48,701 nt of DNA from Pleurocapsales cyanobacterium LEGE 06147 (GTDB lineage: Bacteria > Cyanobacteriota > Cyanobacteriia > Cyanobacteriales > Xenococcaceae), in contig JADEWQ010000037.1 of assembly GCA_015207585.1 (NCBI GenBank), forward strand, positions 1-48,701, given 5' to 3'. Both the position numbers and the translations under genes were made by a program. Positions 8,869-18,440 of the stretch are shown here, one piece after another. Each line of letters opens with the position of its first letter. The first letter of the stretch is position 1. The notes beneath the pieces are model-generated. The model made no database searches and had not been told where the DNA came from. It saw only the letters and a program-made list of their open reading frames with translations.

Positions 8869-8880
8869 TACCGCTGCGCA
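8864..8880 (+). repeat. Short interspersed palindromic element
   Basis: The sequence ACTAGTACCGCTGCGCA overlaps the rnhB stop codon. Close relatives occur at 43334-43352 on the minus strand (GCTAGTACCGCTGTGCGGC) and at 2726-2743. It has a self-complementary core and behaves like a small REP-type element of cyanobacterial intergenic regions. Confidence 0.5.
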
Positions 8881-9070
8881 GAAGTCACGCATGCAAAAGT
8901 GGAATGGTAGCTTTATTTCCACTATTTTCACTAACTTGTACTAAGTAAGTCGGTGGGAATAAACCAAACTATGTTACGAAAACATAAACACGCTTGACAC
9001 CTTTACCAATAACCAATAACCAAAGACAAATGAGAATCTTCGCCAGTTAGCTTTATTCGTGTCGATCTAC

Positions 9071-9661
9071 TTAGGTTAAGCCAAAATCTGTCGATAAATT
9101 TGTATCAGAAACTTCTCGTTCTTGTTTGGCTTCTTTGGTTGCCCATTGACGGTAATCTTTAAGGAGTTGACTGACCAACTTCTGTTTAATTCTGACTAAA
9201 ACACTTTTCAGTAGTCTATTGCCCGCCATTTCTAACCAAGGCTTTGGTGTCAACCTTAACGCAGGAGGCAACTCTACTTTTACTTCTAAATCTGCTTGAC
9301 CTTGAAGGGAGGTTGTTCCTCGGTCGTTTTCAGGATATAGTATCCCTTTCAGCTGAAGTGAAAAGCGTCGATCTATGTAGTCAACGCCTTTTATTTCACA
9401 ATCTTCTGATTTTAAGTAGACAATCCCTTTAGCACCAGCCCAAACTTTGAGAATGACAATTGGTTGAAAATGATACATTTCCATAAAATTAATGGGACGC
9501 ATTTTCAATTCATACCTTTCCTCGGATAATTGCTGCATTAATTGAGGATTGGCGATCGCCTTAACCAAACGTTGAGGCTGGCGCAGATAGTGCTGAATGG
9601 GAATTTCTTCGTCTTCTATCGGTATTTGTACTGATTCAGTAGCTTTAAAACGTACGTACAT
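9071..9661 (-). CDS. DUF1997 family protein
   Basis: 196 aa from the ATG at 9661 (an in-frame GTG at 9670 is three codons upstream). The IQHYLRQPQRLVKAIANP segment, LKMRPINFMEMYHFQP and the basic C-terminus match the cyanobacterial and plastid DUF1997 family as I remember it. Soluble, with no membrane segment; function unknown. It is divergent from pheA with about 130 bp between, so the two may share a promoter region. Confidence 0.75.
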   Translation of the reverse strand: MYVRFKATESVQIPIEDEEIPIQHYLRQPQRLVKAIANPQLMQQLSEERYELKMRPINFMEMYHFQPIVILKVWAGAKGIVYLKSEDCEIKGVDYIDRRFSLQLKGILYPENDRGTTSLQGQADLEVKVELPPALRLTPKPWLEMAGNRLLKSVLVRIKQKLVSQLLKDYRQWATKEAKQEREVSDTNLSTDFGLT

Positions 9662-9789
9662 AAAAAACACTAAGCTCTAGTTGCTTTATTAATTTTAAGT
9701 TACATTTCTTCAAAAATACTTTAAGAGTGAAAATTTATACTTTTGGTAAGTTTTTTTGTCTGCCAAACAATTTAGCATTTATCCTGCTT

Positions 9790-10659
9790 ATGACAGTTGC
9801 CATTGCCTATCTAGGACCCACGGGTACTAATTCCGAAACAGCAGCTTTAGTTTACGCTAATTGGTTAGCCCAAAACAAAGGACAAAAAGCAATTTTATAT
9901 CCTTATCCAAGTATCGCTCTTGCCATACGTTCGGTAGTGCAACAAGAAACCGATTTAGCAGTAGTTCCCGTAGAAAATTCGATCGAGGGAAGTGTAGCGA
10001 GCACTCTGGATATTCTTTGGCAGTTGGAGGAGATCGAGATTATTCAGGGATTAATTCTTCCCATTGCTCATGCTTTACTTTCTTGCGGTTCCTCTCTCGA
10101 ACAGATCGTAACTGTCTATTCTCATCCTCAAGCCCTCGCTCAGTGCCAAAAATGGCTGGAGCGTTATCTACCTTCGATTGAGCTGGTGCCGACTAATTCT
10201 ACTACAGAAGCTTTGCATTATTTGAAAGATAACCCAACTGCTGGGGCGATCGCTTCTCCTAGAGCTTCAGAACTATATCAAATTCCAATTCTGAGAAATT
10301 ACATCAATGATTATCCAGATAACTGTACCCGTTTTTGGATTTTAGGTCTCACCTCAAACGAACACGGTAGTCATCTTTCTTTAGCCTTTAGCTTGCCTGA
10401 AAATATTCCTGGAGCATTGGTGAAACCACTTCAAGTTTTCGCTCAAAGAGGAATTAACATGAGCAAAATTGAATCTCGACCAACTAAACGTTCTCTGGGC
10501 GAGTATATCTTTTTTATCGATATAGAGGGCAATTTAAACGATCCTTCGATTCAAAATGCTTTAGCTGAATTATCTCGATATACAGAAGAATTAAAAATTT
10601 TTGGTAATTATGATGTTTGGCAAAGCGCTGCACGGGGCTTAAAAATAGAAAATGGCTAA
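9790..10659 (+). CDS. pheA: Prephenate dehydratase
   Basis: 290 aa from the ATG at 9790; the frame is open to a GTG at 9727, but the extra 21 residues are hydrophobic and absent from the family, whose proteins start just before AYLGPTGT. Converts prephenate to phenylpyruvate in phenylalanine synthesis. The catalytic part contains AVVPVENSIEGSV and the NCTRFWIL motif (TRF near residues 180-182). A C-terminal ACT domain (about 195-280) with GALVKPL and the ESRP motif (IESRPTKRSLGEY) binds phenylalanine for feedback control. No chorismate mutase domain is present, as expected in cyanobacteria. Confidence 0.93.
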   Translation: MTVAIAYLGPTGTNSETAALVYANWLAQNKGQKAILYPYPSIALAIRSVVQQETDLAVVPVENSIEGSVASTLDILWQLEEIEIIQGLILPIAHALLSCGSSLEQIVTVYSHPQALAQCQKWLERYLPSIELVPTNSTTEALHYLKDNPTAGAIASPRASELYQIPILRNYINDYPDNCTRFWILGLTSNEHGSHLSLAFSLPENIPGALVKPLQVFAQRGINMSKIESRPTKRSLGEYIFFIDIEGNLNDPSIQNALAELSRYTEELKIFGNYDVWQSAARGLKIENG

Positions 10660-10683
10660 AAAGATAACCAAGATTTTTTGCAG

Positions 10684-11325
10684 TTAATCTAAAGCATCTT
10701 TTAGTGCAGTGCGAGCTGCTAGATGATTGCGAGTAGAGGTTAGTATTTCTGCTTCTCTACGTAAGCGAGCAGAAGTATCCTGGGTTTCTAAAAGTGTTTG
10801 TTGCTCCGAAGCTACTCCATAAAGATTACTTGCCACCCAGTAAGACAATTCAATCGGCAATTGAGGCAAATCGTCGGGAAGCTCAATTTTTTGCTCGGTG
10901 AGTTTTGCAGATAAGTGCACTACATCTCGTAATAAATTTTCCACCTCTTTTGCCATCGGTCTCAAGTCTTCTGTCGGTGGCTTATCTTCGATCCATTCTA
11001 CCAGTCCAACTCGATAAGGCTTTTCCCTTATATACTCAAGTACCCTAAATCTTTGTTGTCCAATGGTCACCATTTTCATGCGATCGTCGGGTAGACGCTG
11101 AAAATGAATAATTTCAGCACAACAACCGACATCAGCTATTTCTCCTGTAGTTTGGTCGAGCATCAATACTCCAAAACGACGGTCATATTCCAGAATCGTA
11201 TTCATCATGATTCTGTAGCGAAATTCAAAAATATGTAAGGGAAGGGGACGACCTGGAAATAAAACTACTTCAGGAAGGGGAAATAGTGGAAGTTCTCGAA
11301 CAGCAATAGAGGAAGAAGATGCCAT
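10684..11325 (-). CDS. LON peptidase N-terminal (substrate-binding) domain protein
   Basis: 213 aa. The sequence LPLFPLPEVVLFPGRPLPLHIFEFRYRIMM is the start of a LON substrate-binding domain, here without the ATPase and protease parts of Lon. Such stand-alone proteins are common in cyanobacteria; role not established, possibly an adaptor for protein quality control. It lies downstream of the str operon terminator and converges with pheA, with 24 bp between the stops. Confidence 0.88.
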   Translation of the reverse strand: MASSSSIAVRELPLFPLPEVVLFPGRPLPLHIFEFRYRIMMNTILEYDRRFGVLMLDQTTGEIADVGCCAEIIHFQRLPDDRMKMVTIGQQRFRVLEYIREKPYRVGLVEWIEDKPPTEDLRPMAKEVENLLRDVVHLSAKLTEQKIELPDDLPQLPIELSYWVASNLYGVASEQQTLLETQDTSARLRREAEILTSTRNHLAARTALKDALD

Positions 11326-11395
11326 TTCAGCTTAAATTACGCCTAAATCCTTCTCTTTTACTTTAACGGATTTTTTAAGGAGAGGATAGTAAAAC

Positions 11396-11420
11396 AAACC
11401 CTTGGATTTCCAAGGGTTTT
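11396..11420 (-). terminator. Terminator of the str operon
   Basis: A near-perfect hairpin, AAACCCTTGG (11396-11405), loop ATTT, then CCAAGGGTTTT (11410-11420), lies about 45 bp past the rpsJ stop on the minus strand. Short T-rich stretches follow on both sides, so it could act in both directions. Confidence 0.8.
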
Positions 11421-11462
11421 AAAAGATACTTTACCTATCTGGCAGTTAAGCAGTTATAAAGC

Positions 11463-11780
11463 TTATAATTTTACCTCGATGTCAACCCCTGCAGGTAAAT
11501 CCAATTTCATCAGCGCATCAATGGTTTTTGAAGAAGGCTGATATATATCAATAATACGGCGATGAGTACGAGTCTCAAAATGTTCTCGCGAGTCTTTGTC
11601 TACATGGGGCGATCGCAGCAGGCAGTAGATTTTTCGTTTAGTAGGTAAGGGAATCGGACCAATAGCGGTAGCATTGGTTCGGTTCGCCGTATCGACAATC
11701 TTTTCGCAGGATGTATCGAGTAAGCGTCGGTCAAAAGCCTTCAGGCGAATTCGGATTTTTTGTTGCTGAATCGTTGCCAT
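11463..11780 (-). CDS. rpsJ: 30S ribosomal protein S10
   Basis: 105 aa from the ATG at 11780 ([22 protein letters not shown]); the frame runs five codons further to 11795, but S10 proteins begin at this point. Signatures [29 protein letters not shown] and [33 protein letters not shown] are complete. S10 sits in the head of the 30S subunit and also works as NusE in antitermination. Last gene of the str operon, which is the normal cyanobacterial order (tuf-rpsJ). Confidence 0.97.
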   Translation of the reverse strand: MATIQQQKIRIRLKAFDRRLLDTSCEKIVDTANRTNATAIGPIPLPTKRKIYCLLRSPHVDKDSREHFETRTHRRIIDIYQPSSKTIDALMKLDLPAGVDIEVKL

Positions 11781-11904
11781 ATCTTTAGTTGTCAAGGTTC
11801 AGAAGTTTTAAAAATTAGCGATGGACTAACTGACATAAAATAGGAGCAGCAAAGCCGATCTAGAATTGATTACTTGTCTGCTCCTGCGTATTAAATTGGT
11901 TGTC

Positions 11905-13134
11905 CTACTTAATAATCTTAGAGACTACTCCCGCACCGATAGTGCGACCGCCTTCTCTGATCGCAAAGCGCATTCCTTGTTCGATCGCGATCGGATTAAT
12001 TAGTTCTACGGTCATTTTGATACGGTCTCCAGGCATAACCATTTCTACTGAACTGCCATCGTCAGCAGTATAGTCTTTGATCGTGCCAGTTACGTCAGTA
12101 GTACGTACGTAGAACTGAGGACGATAGTTGCGGAAGAAAGGAGTGTGACGACCGCCTTCTTCTTTGGTAAGTACGTAAACTTCTCCCTCAAATTGAGTAT
12201 GAGGAGTGATCGAACCGGGTTTGGCAATTACCATACCCCGCTCAATATCAGTCTTCTGGATACCTCGCAGTAAAAGACCAACGTTATCACCAGCCATACC
12301 TTCATCTAAGGTCTTTTGGAACATTTCTACCCCAGTTACGGTAGTACTGCGAGTATCTCTGATTCCTACCAGTTCAACTGTTTCGCCAACCTTAACCTTA
12401 CCGCGCTCGATCCTACCCGTGGCAACAGTACCGCGACCAGTAATGGAGAAAACGTCTTCCACTGCCATCAAGAAAGGCTTATCAATTTCACGTTCTGGAG
12501 TAGGAATGTAAGCATCGACTTCATCCATGAGTTTATAGATTTTATCAACCCACTCATTGTCACCCCTTTTAATATTAGGATTCGAAGTCAAAGCCTCTAA
12601 AGCTAAAAGTGCCGAACCGGAAACGATAGGAATGTCATCCCCTGGAAAATCATACTCGGTCAGTAATTCCCGTACTTCCAGCTCTACGAGTTCTAGTAGT
12701 TCTTCATCATCTACCTGATCTTGCTTGTTGAGGAAGACCACCAAGCTGGGAACTCCTACTTGTTTGGCAAGCAGAATATGCTCCCGAGTTTGAGGCATGG
12801 GTCCATCAGCAGCAGAAACTACCAAAATGGCACCATCCATCTGGGCTGCCCCAGTAATCATGTTTTTCACGTAGTCAGCGTGACCGGGACAGTCAACGTG
12901 AGCATAGTGTCTAGTGTCAGTTTGATATTCTACGTGAGCTGTATTAATCGTGATGCCCCGTGCTTTTTCTTCAGGAGCCGCATCGATTTCGTCGTATTTT
13001 TTAGCTTTTGCCTTACCTTCAGCTGCCAGAGTTAGCGTAATTGCTGCTGTTAATGTGGTTTTACCGTGGTCGACGTGACCAATCGTGCCTATATTAACGT
13101 GTTCTTTAGTCCGTTCAAATTTTGCGCGTGCCAT
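11905..13134 (-). CDS. tuf: Translation elongation factor Tu
   Basis: 409 aa GTPase that brings aminoacyl-tRNA to the ribosome. G1 motif GHVDHGKT at residues 19-26, DCPGHADY (G3) and NKQD (G4) are intact, followed by domains 2 and 3. The length of 409 and the insertion after [13 protein letters not shown] are usual for cyanobacterial EF-Tu. It follows fusA by 22 bp. Confidence 0.98.
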   Translation of the reverse strand: MARAKFERTKEHVNIGTIGHVDHGKTTLTAAITLTLAAEGKAKAKKYDEIDAAPEEKARGITINTAHVEYQTDTRHYAHVDCPGHADYVKNMITGAAQMDGAILVVSAADGPMPQTREHILLAKQVGVPSLVVFLNKQDQVDDEELLELVELEVRELLTEYDFPGDDIPIVSGSALLALEALTSNPNIKRGDNEWVDKIYKLMDEVDAYIPTPEREIDKPFLMAVEDVFSITGRGTVATGRIERGKVKVGETVELVGIRDTRSTTVTGVEMFQKTLDEGMAGDNVGLLLRGIQKTDIERGMVIAKPGSITPHTQFEGEVYVLTKEEGGRHTPFFRNYRPQFYVRTTDVTGTIKDYTADDGSSVEMVMPGDRIKMTVELINPIAIEQGMRFAIREGGRTIGAGVVSKIIK

Positions 13135-13156
13135 GAATGATCTATTCCTTTTCTAT

Positions 13157-15232
13157 TTATGCGTTCCCTTTGCTTTTAGCAATAATTGCCTCTGCCACAT
13201 TACGAGGCACTTCTTCGTAGTTACTGAACTCCATCGAAAAGATACCGCGACCTTGAGTTTTGGAGCGGATATCAGTGGCATAACCAAACATTTCTGCCAA
13301 AGGTACTTTAGCAGATACTTTTGCTTGACCTTCTTCGGAGTTCATGCCTTCGATATTGCCTCGACGAGAGTTAAGGTCACCCATTACATCTCCCAAAAAT
13401 TCCTCTGGGACTTCTACCTCAACTTTCATCATCGGCTCTAATAATACCGGCGATGCTTTCATCGCTGCATTCCGAATTGCCATCGAACCAGCAATTTTAA
13501 ATGCCATTTCGGAAGAATCTACTTCGTGGTAGGAACCATCCACCAACATGACTTTAACATCGATGAGGGGATATCCAGCTAATATACCGGATTCACAGCT
13601 TTCTTTAATACCTTGTTCCACGGCGGGTATATATTCTTTGGGAATAGCACCACCAACAATTTTCGAGACAAATTCAAAACCAGATGTTGGTTCTCCTGGT
13701 TGCACTTCAATCACTACATGACCGTATTGACCTTTACCGCCACTCTGACGAATAAACTTGCCTTCAGCGTTGGTTGCTTTACGAATAGTTTCGCGGTAAG
13801 CAACTTGGGGTTTTCCTACGTTGGCTTCCACCTTAAATTCTCGCAGCATCCGGTCGACAAGAATTTCCAAATGTAATTCCCCCATACCGGCAATAACGGT
13901 TTGGTTAGTCTCCGAATCAGTGCTCACGCGGAAGGTGGGATCTTCATCGGATAAAGCCTGCAGGGCTTTGGATAATTTTTCCATATCGCCCTTGGTTTTG
14001 GGTTCTACCGCAACCGAAATTACCGGTTCGGGAATGTAGAGAGACTCGAGAATGATGGGATTGGCTTCGTCACAAAGGGTATCTCCTGTCGACGTATCCT
14101 TTAAGCCAATGGCAGCACCTAAATCTCCTGCTCTTAGCTCATCGACTTCAATCCGGTCATTGGACTTCAAGACAATGAGACGAGAAACTCTTTCTTTCTT
14201 CTGCTTGGTAGCGTTGTAAACATAGCTACCCTTTTGCAAAATTCCAGAATAAACTCGAAGGAAAGTTAGACGACCATAGGGATCGGAAGCAATTTTGAAA
14301 GCAAGAGCAGCCAACGGTTCGTCGTCATCGGATTTTCTAATAGCCTCTGTTCCGTCGGGTAATGTTCCCTTAATCGCGGGCACTTCAGTAGGAGCGGGTA
14401 AATAATCTACCACTGCATCTAATAGCAGTTGAACTCCTTTGTTTTTAAAAGCAGAGCCACAGAGCAAAGGTACTATCGAACCTTCAATCGTGCCTTTACG
14501 CAGGGCCAACTTAATTTCTTCCTCGGTAAATTCCTCTTCCATCATGAATTTTTCGAGGAGTTGTTCATCTGTTTCTGCTACTGCTTCAATCAATTTGGCA
14601 CGATATTCTGCCGCCTGTTCTGTTAATTGTTTGGGAATTTCATTATCCTCTATCTCTTTGCCGAGATCGTCTTTATAGATCTTGGCACGCATGCGTACCA
14701 AGTCAATAATTCCTTGGAAATCGTTCTCGCTACCAATAGGAATTTGGATGGGTATGGCATTAGCTCTGAGACGGTCTTTAATTTGTTCGTATACTTTAAA
14801 GAAGTTAGCCCCCGTACGATCCATCTTGTTGACAAAAGCAATCCGAGGCACCCGATATCGATCGGCCTGTCTCCACACTGTTTCTGATTGAGGCTGTACG
14901 CCACCAACTGAACAAAATACAGCGATTACACCATCGAGTACTCGCATCGAGCGTTCTACTTCAATAGTGAAATCTACGTGTCCTGGCGTATCAATAATAT
15001 TAACTTTATGATCTTTCCAACTGGTGCTGATAGCTGCAGCAGTAATAGTAATTCCTCGCTCCTGCTCTTGCTCCATCCAGTCCATCGTTGCTGTACCTTC
15101 ATGGACTTCACCCAGTTTGTGAGCGATACCAGTGTAGAACAAGATCCTTTCAGTTGTTGTTGTTTTGCCCGCGTCTATATGAGCCGCGATGCCTATATTG
15201 CGTACCCGTTCTAGCGGGATGCTACGTGCCAC
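13157..15232 (-). CDS. fusA: Translation elongation factor G
   Basis: 691 aa GTPase that drives translocation. G1 motif AHIDAGKT at residues 17-24, [12 protein letters not shown], and the domain IV region with GGKGQYGHV are all present, so it is full length. Third gene of the str operon, between rpsG (172 bp upstream) and tuf. Many shorter open frames on the other strand across this gene are shadows. Confidence 0.98.
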   Translation of the reverse strand: MARSIPLERVRNIGIAAHIDAGKTTTTERILFYTGIAHKLGEVHEGTATMDWMEQEQERGITITAAAISTSWKDHKVNIIDTPGHVDFTIEVERSMRVLDGVIAVFCSVGGVQPQSETVWRQADRYRVPRIAFVNKMDRTGANFFKVYEQIKDRLRANAIPIQIPIGSENDFQGIIDLVRMRAKIYKDDLGKEIEDNEIPKQLTEQAAEYRAKLIEAVAETDEQLLEKFMMEEEFTEEEIKLALRKGTIEGSIVPLLCGSAFKNKGVQLLLDAVVDYLPAPTEVPAIKGTLPDGTEAIRKSDDDEPLAALAFKIASDPYGRLTFLRVYSGILQKGSYVYNATKQKKERVSRLIVLKSNDRIEVDELRAGDLGAAIGLKDTSTGDTLCDEANPIILESLYIPEPVISVAVEPKTKGDMEKLSKALQALSDEDPTFRVSTDSETNQTVIAGMGELHLEILVDRMLREFKVEANVGKPQVAYRETIRKATNAEGKFIRQSGGKGQYGHVVIEVQPGEPTSGFEFVSKIVGGAIPKEYIPAVEQGIKESCESGILAGYPLIDVKVMLVDGSYHEVDSSEMAFKIAGSMAIRNAAMKASPVLLEPMMKVEVEVPEEFLGDVMGDLNSRRGNIEGMNSEEGQAKVSAKVPLAEMFGYATDIRSKTQGRGIFSMEFSNYEEVPRNVAEAIIAKSKGNA

Positions 15233-15404
15233 AGATACCTCCTTAAGTCTTGCAGGGCAAGTTTTTAAACTTTTACTATTTATTTACACTATTTACAATT
15301 CTATACTTTTAATCGTTAAAATTAGACGGCAGCATTTAAACACTGCATGCCGCTATTTTTGTTACTACCAGTGTTTGTGAATCTAGAGGCAACTAGCTTG
15401 ACTG

Positions 15405-15875
15405 TTAGTATCTATAGTGGGCAAAAGCTTTGTTCGCTTCTGCCATACGGTGGGTTTCCTCTCTTTTTTTGATCGCGCCTCCAGTTTCATTGGCAGCATC
15501 CATAATTTCATTGGCTAGCTTGCTTGCCATAGTACGACCGCCGCGAGTGCGAGCAAAGTGGATGAGCCAGCGCAGTGCCAGAGTAGTACCGCGAGAAGAT
15601 TTTACTTCCATAGGTACTTGGTAAGTTGCACCCCCAACTCGGCGAGCTTTTACTTCGACTAGAGGAGTAATATTTTTGACAGCTTGCTCGAATAGTTCTA
15701 AAGGATCGTTTCCTGTCCTTTGTTCAACTGTCTTGAGAGCATCATAAACAATGCCAGCAGCGAGAGATTTTTTCCCAGAACTCATGACTCGCCTAATAGT
15801 CATGCTAATTAGACGACTATTGTAAATAGGGTCTGGAGGAACGGTACGTTTTTTAGTTACTGTGCGACGAGACAT
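15405..15875 (-). CDS. rpsG: 30S ribosomal protein S7
   Basis: 156 aa, full length. Binds the 3' domain of 16S rRNA and nucleates the 30S head. Signatures [33 protein letters not shown] and [29 protein letters not shown] are typical. Second gene of the str operon; the 244-bp spacer to rpsL is long. Confidence 0.97.
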   Translation of the reverse strand: MSRRTVTKKRTVPPDPIYNSRLISMTIRRVMSSGKKSLAAGIVYDALKTVEQRTGNDPLELFEQAVKNITPLVEVKARRVGGATYQVPMEVKSSRGTTLALRWLIHFARTRGGRTMASKLANEIMDAANETGGAIKKREETHRMAEANKAFAHYRY

Positions 15876-16032
15876 TATATTTATTTACAATTAATTCTAT
15901 AAAACTATACACTACAGTTATGTTTTGTAAGACAATCTCTTTTTTCTTTCATCCTAATTGACATTCCAACTTTAATTTTCGTGGAAAAACTCCATCAAAC
16001 AACAATAGGAGATAATGCTTTTCATTAAAAAT

Positions 16033-16072
16033 GGCATCCCGATCTTGGTTGGAGTCAAAAAAAGTGGATGCC
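16033..16072 (-). other. Inverted repeat in the rpsL-rpsG spacer
   Basis: GGCATCC (16033-16039) and GGATGCC (16066-16072) are perfect complements around a 26-nt loop, in the transcribed spacer between rpsL and rpsG. In E. coli this spacer carries the S7 translational feedback site; a similar role here is inference. Confidence 0.35.
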
Positions 16073-16119
16073 TTGGGCTGTCTCAGTTATCTAATAAGGA
16101 CACCGACCAAGTTAATCGT

Positions 16120-16491
16120 TTATTTAGGACGTTTGGTTCCATATTTGGAACGACCTTGGCGTCTATCTTTAACTCCAGTAGCGTCTAAAGTTCCGCGAAT
16201 TATATGATACCTTACCCCAGGTAAATCTTTGACCCGACCGCCCCGAATCAGGACTACAGAGTGTTCTTGCAAATTGTGTCCGATACCCGGAATATAAGCC
16301 GTTACCTCAAATCCAGAAGTCAGACGAACTCTGGCTACTTTTCTAAGAGCAGAGTTGGGTTTTTTAGGTGTGGTTGTATATACTCTCGTACATACGCCAC
16401 GACGCTGCGGGCATTCTTTGAGTGCAGGAGATTTAGTTTTTTTCTGAATTTTACTGCGTTCGCTCCGGATTAATTGCTGAATAGTGGGCAT
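16120..16491 (-). CDS. rpsL: 30S ribosomal protein S12
   Basis: 123 aa, full length, at the decoding centre. [41 protein letters not shown] and [34 protein letters not shown] motifs are intact. Streptomycin-resistance positions (the KKPNSA lysine and the region around RVKDLPG) look wild type. First gene of the str operon; transcription should begin in the 177 bp upstream. Confidence 0.98.
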   Translation of the reverse strand: MPTIQQLIRSERSKIQKKTKSPALKECPQRRGVCTRVYTTTPKKPNSALRKVARVRLTSGFEVTAYIPGIGHNLQEHSVVLIRGGRVKDLPGVRYHIIRGTLDATGVKDRRQGRSKYGTKRPK

Positions 16492-16668
16492 GGGTGATGT
16501 ATAAACGCGATAAGATCTTCTCTCGACACGAGCAAGAGAGTAGACAAATTCCTATGATACACAGTTATTCTCGTATTCGTCAATAGCTAAAATCTATTTT
16601 TTTTAAGTTTAAAAAAGCAAAGCTTATTTGCCTAGTTTTTACTAGTACCTATTGCAGTAACTAATAAA

Positions 16669-17022
16669 TTAGTTGATAGCGAAGGAGAGACCACAGCTAC
16701 AGGTATTGATAGCATTGGGATTTTGAAACCGAAATCCTCCTCCCATCAAATCTTCTGAATAGTCCAACTTTAAACCGCGAACAGAAGAATATGATAGTTC
16801 GTCTACTACCACATAAATATCTTGACTTTCATAGATAAGATCGCCTCGAGCATTATTACCAAAAGAATTACTTGTTCGAGAATGCTCTTCTAATTCTAGG
16901 CTATAAAATAAGCCAGAACAGCCCCCCTCTTTTACACGCAATCGGAATAAACTGTCTGGCTGGTTACGACTCATTTGGACGCGTTTAATTTCTGTTGCTG
17001 CAGCTTGACTGATATGAATCAT
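16669..17022 (-). CDS. A-type iron-sulfur carrier protein (IscA/SufA/HesB family)
   Basis: 117 aa. Three conserved cysteines are at Cys35 (GGCSGLFY), Cys108 and Cys110 (NTCSCGLSF), the ligand set of A-type scaffold or carrier proteins that deliver Fe-S clusters or iron. The usual family length is 105-120. Its neighbours are the str operon downstream and a cupin gene upstream on the same strand (92 bp), with no suf or isc genes nearby. Cannot be assigned to one A-type subclass with certainty. Confidence 0.9.
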   Translation of the reverse strand: MIHISQAAATEIKRVQMSRNQPDSLFRLRVKEGGCSGLFYSLELEEHSRTSNSFGNNARGDLIYESQDIYVVVDELSYSSVRGLKLDYSEDLMGGGFRFQNPNAINTCSCGLSFAIN

Positions 17023-17114
17023 ACAAATCTGAAAGAGAATCTTGGCTCATTTAACTATTGAGCCAATGCTACAGCAAAATGTAATTATTTGTTAATATAA
17101 AGTGTAGGTATCTG

Positions 17115-17534
17115 TTACGTAGTCTGTCGAGAGTAGTCGTCTTGGAAACGAATAATATCGTCTTCTCCTAAATATTCTCCATTTTGTACTTCGATCAAGA
17201 CTAATTTGATTACACCTGGATTTTCTAAGCGGTGAGCAGTGCACTGGGGAACATAAGTTGACTGATTACTGCTAAGAATCATTTCGCGATCGCCACAAAC
17301 AACCTTAGCGGTACCGGAGACAACAATCCAGTGTTCGCTACGATGGTGGTGCATCTGAAGACTAAGACGGTGACCGGGATTTACCTCGATTCGCTTGATT
17401 TTGTATCCTTTACCCTCTTCTAAAGTAGTAAAAGAACCCCAGGGTCTTATTTCTGTAGCAGCAATTCCTGATTGAACGAAAGATTCTGGTAAATCTAATT
17501 TGCTGTCCCGAGCAATTTTTGTAGTTTGCGGCAT
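17115..17534 (-). CDS. Cupin, type II mannose-6-phosphate isomerase-like
   Basis: 139 aa. Contains RPWGSFTTLEEGKGYKIKRIEVNPG followed by LSLQMHHHRSEHWIVVSGTAKVV and YVPQCTAHRLENPG, which are the two cupin motifs and match the C-terminal isomerase domain of bifunctional ManC/AlgA proteins. The metal-binding histidines in HHHRSEHW are intact. Stand-alone versions are common in cyanobacteria and may interconvert mannose 6-phosphate and fructose 6-phosphate. Same strand as the iscA-like gene downstream. Confidence 0.88.
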   Translation of the reverse strand: MPQTTKIARDSKLDLPESFVQSGIAATEIRPWGSFTTLEEGKGYKIKRIEVNPGHRLSLQMHHHRSEHWIVVSGTAKVVCGDREMILSSNQSTYVPQCTAHRLENPGVIKLVLIEVQNGEYLGEDDIIRFQDDYSRQTT

Positions 17535-18440
17535 AATTTTTCTGACAAAATCTGTATATATTATTTCGGTCTTGACCTAAATTGAGAGATCAACTACAAC
17601 CTAAGCAAAAGATAGCAAACAAATCTTTCAATCGAAATCGGTATACTTCCCAAATCCTGTCATCTACATCAAATCTTCATAATAAGAGAGTTTTCTGTGC
17701 CAGAATTTACATTTTGGCTTGGTTTTTCTGGCTAAAGTTGAGGTTATACCAAGTATAAACACATACGTTTATTTATGTATCGGGCTATCCAAGACTAAGT
17801 TTTTCAGTTTTTGGTTAAGTATTTTTACGAACGGAGCTGAGATTAAAAATGTTTTTTTAAATTTTTACTGTTTGACTCGCTCGTTCGGTCCAATTAAATT
17901 TAGATTGGAACTAATTACCGCTCGTCACCAGTTCGCACAAATTATAAAGTTTAGTTGGGTTCAGCTATTTCCTATAATGTAGCTAGTCTATCCCTGACAG
18001 CAAAAGCAAAAATGTCAGAGCAAATAAATATTTTCTTGGCGTGCAGCTAAATCTAGTAAGAGCAATATAAGATAATTATCTTAGTGTTATTGGAGATGAT
18101 TATAACTTTAGACAAAATTCTTTTAAAGTAACTATAAAGCAAGTATGTAAATCATTACGCCTAATACACCTAACCAATAAAAATTGACATTGATAGGCCA
18201 GACATAGTCAATTTCCAAAAACTAAAACAAGCTATCAATGAAAATCAAGAATCTACGAGTTTACGTACGAGTCTACGGAAAATTATTTGGCTCGGGTAAC
18301 ATTCGCTAACCCTTGCATCATAGAGGTGTCGTTTTCTTGATTATGGTTGGTGAAGCGCTCTAAAACTAAGTTCATTAATAATCAACCAAAGAGACTAACA
18401 CAATTTTAATACCCATTGCATCTCTAACAAAAAAACAAAT
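17535..18440. other. Long intergenic region upstream of Fd-GOGAT, no gene supported
   Basis: About 900 bp. An 87-residue plus-strand frame at 17719-17982 lacks recognisable features and is probably chance. A 6-bp stem CTGACA (17994-17999)/TGTCAG (18013-18018) is present. On the plus strand near 18192-18300 a short frame reads DRPDIVNFQKLKQAI...RTSLRKIIWLG, which looks protein-like but has no good start and may be a remnant. I searched by eye for an NtcA box of the form GTA-N8-TAC and did not find one. Confidence 0.4.

Noticed and set aside
17719-17982. 87-aa plus-strand frame in the GOGAT upstream region
   Set aside because: No ribosome site, no recognisable domain and irregular composition in AT-rich DNA.
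18192-18300. Protein-like frame with RTSLRKIIWLG
   Set aside because: No start codon, short, and no family I can name; possibly a remnant but not supported.
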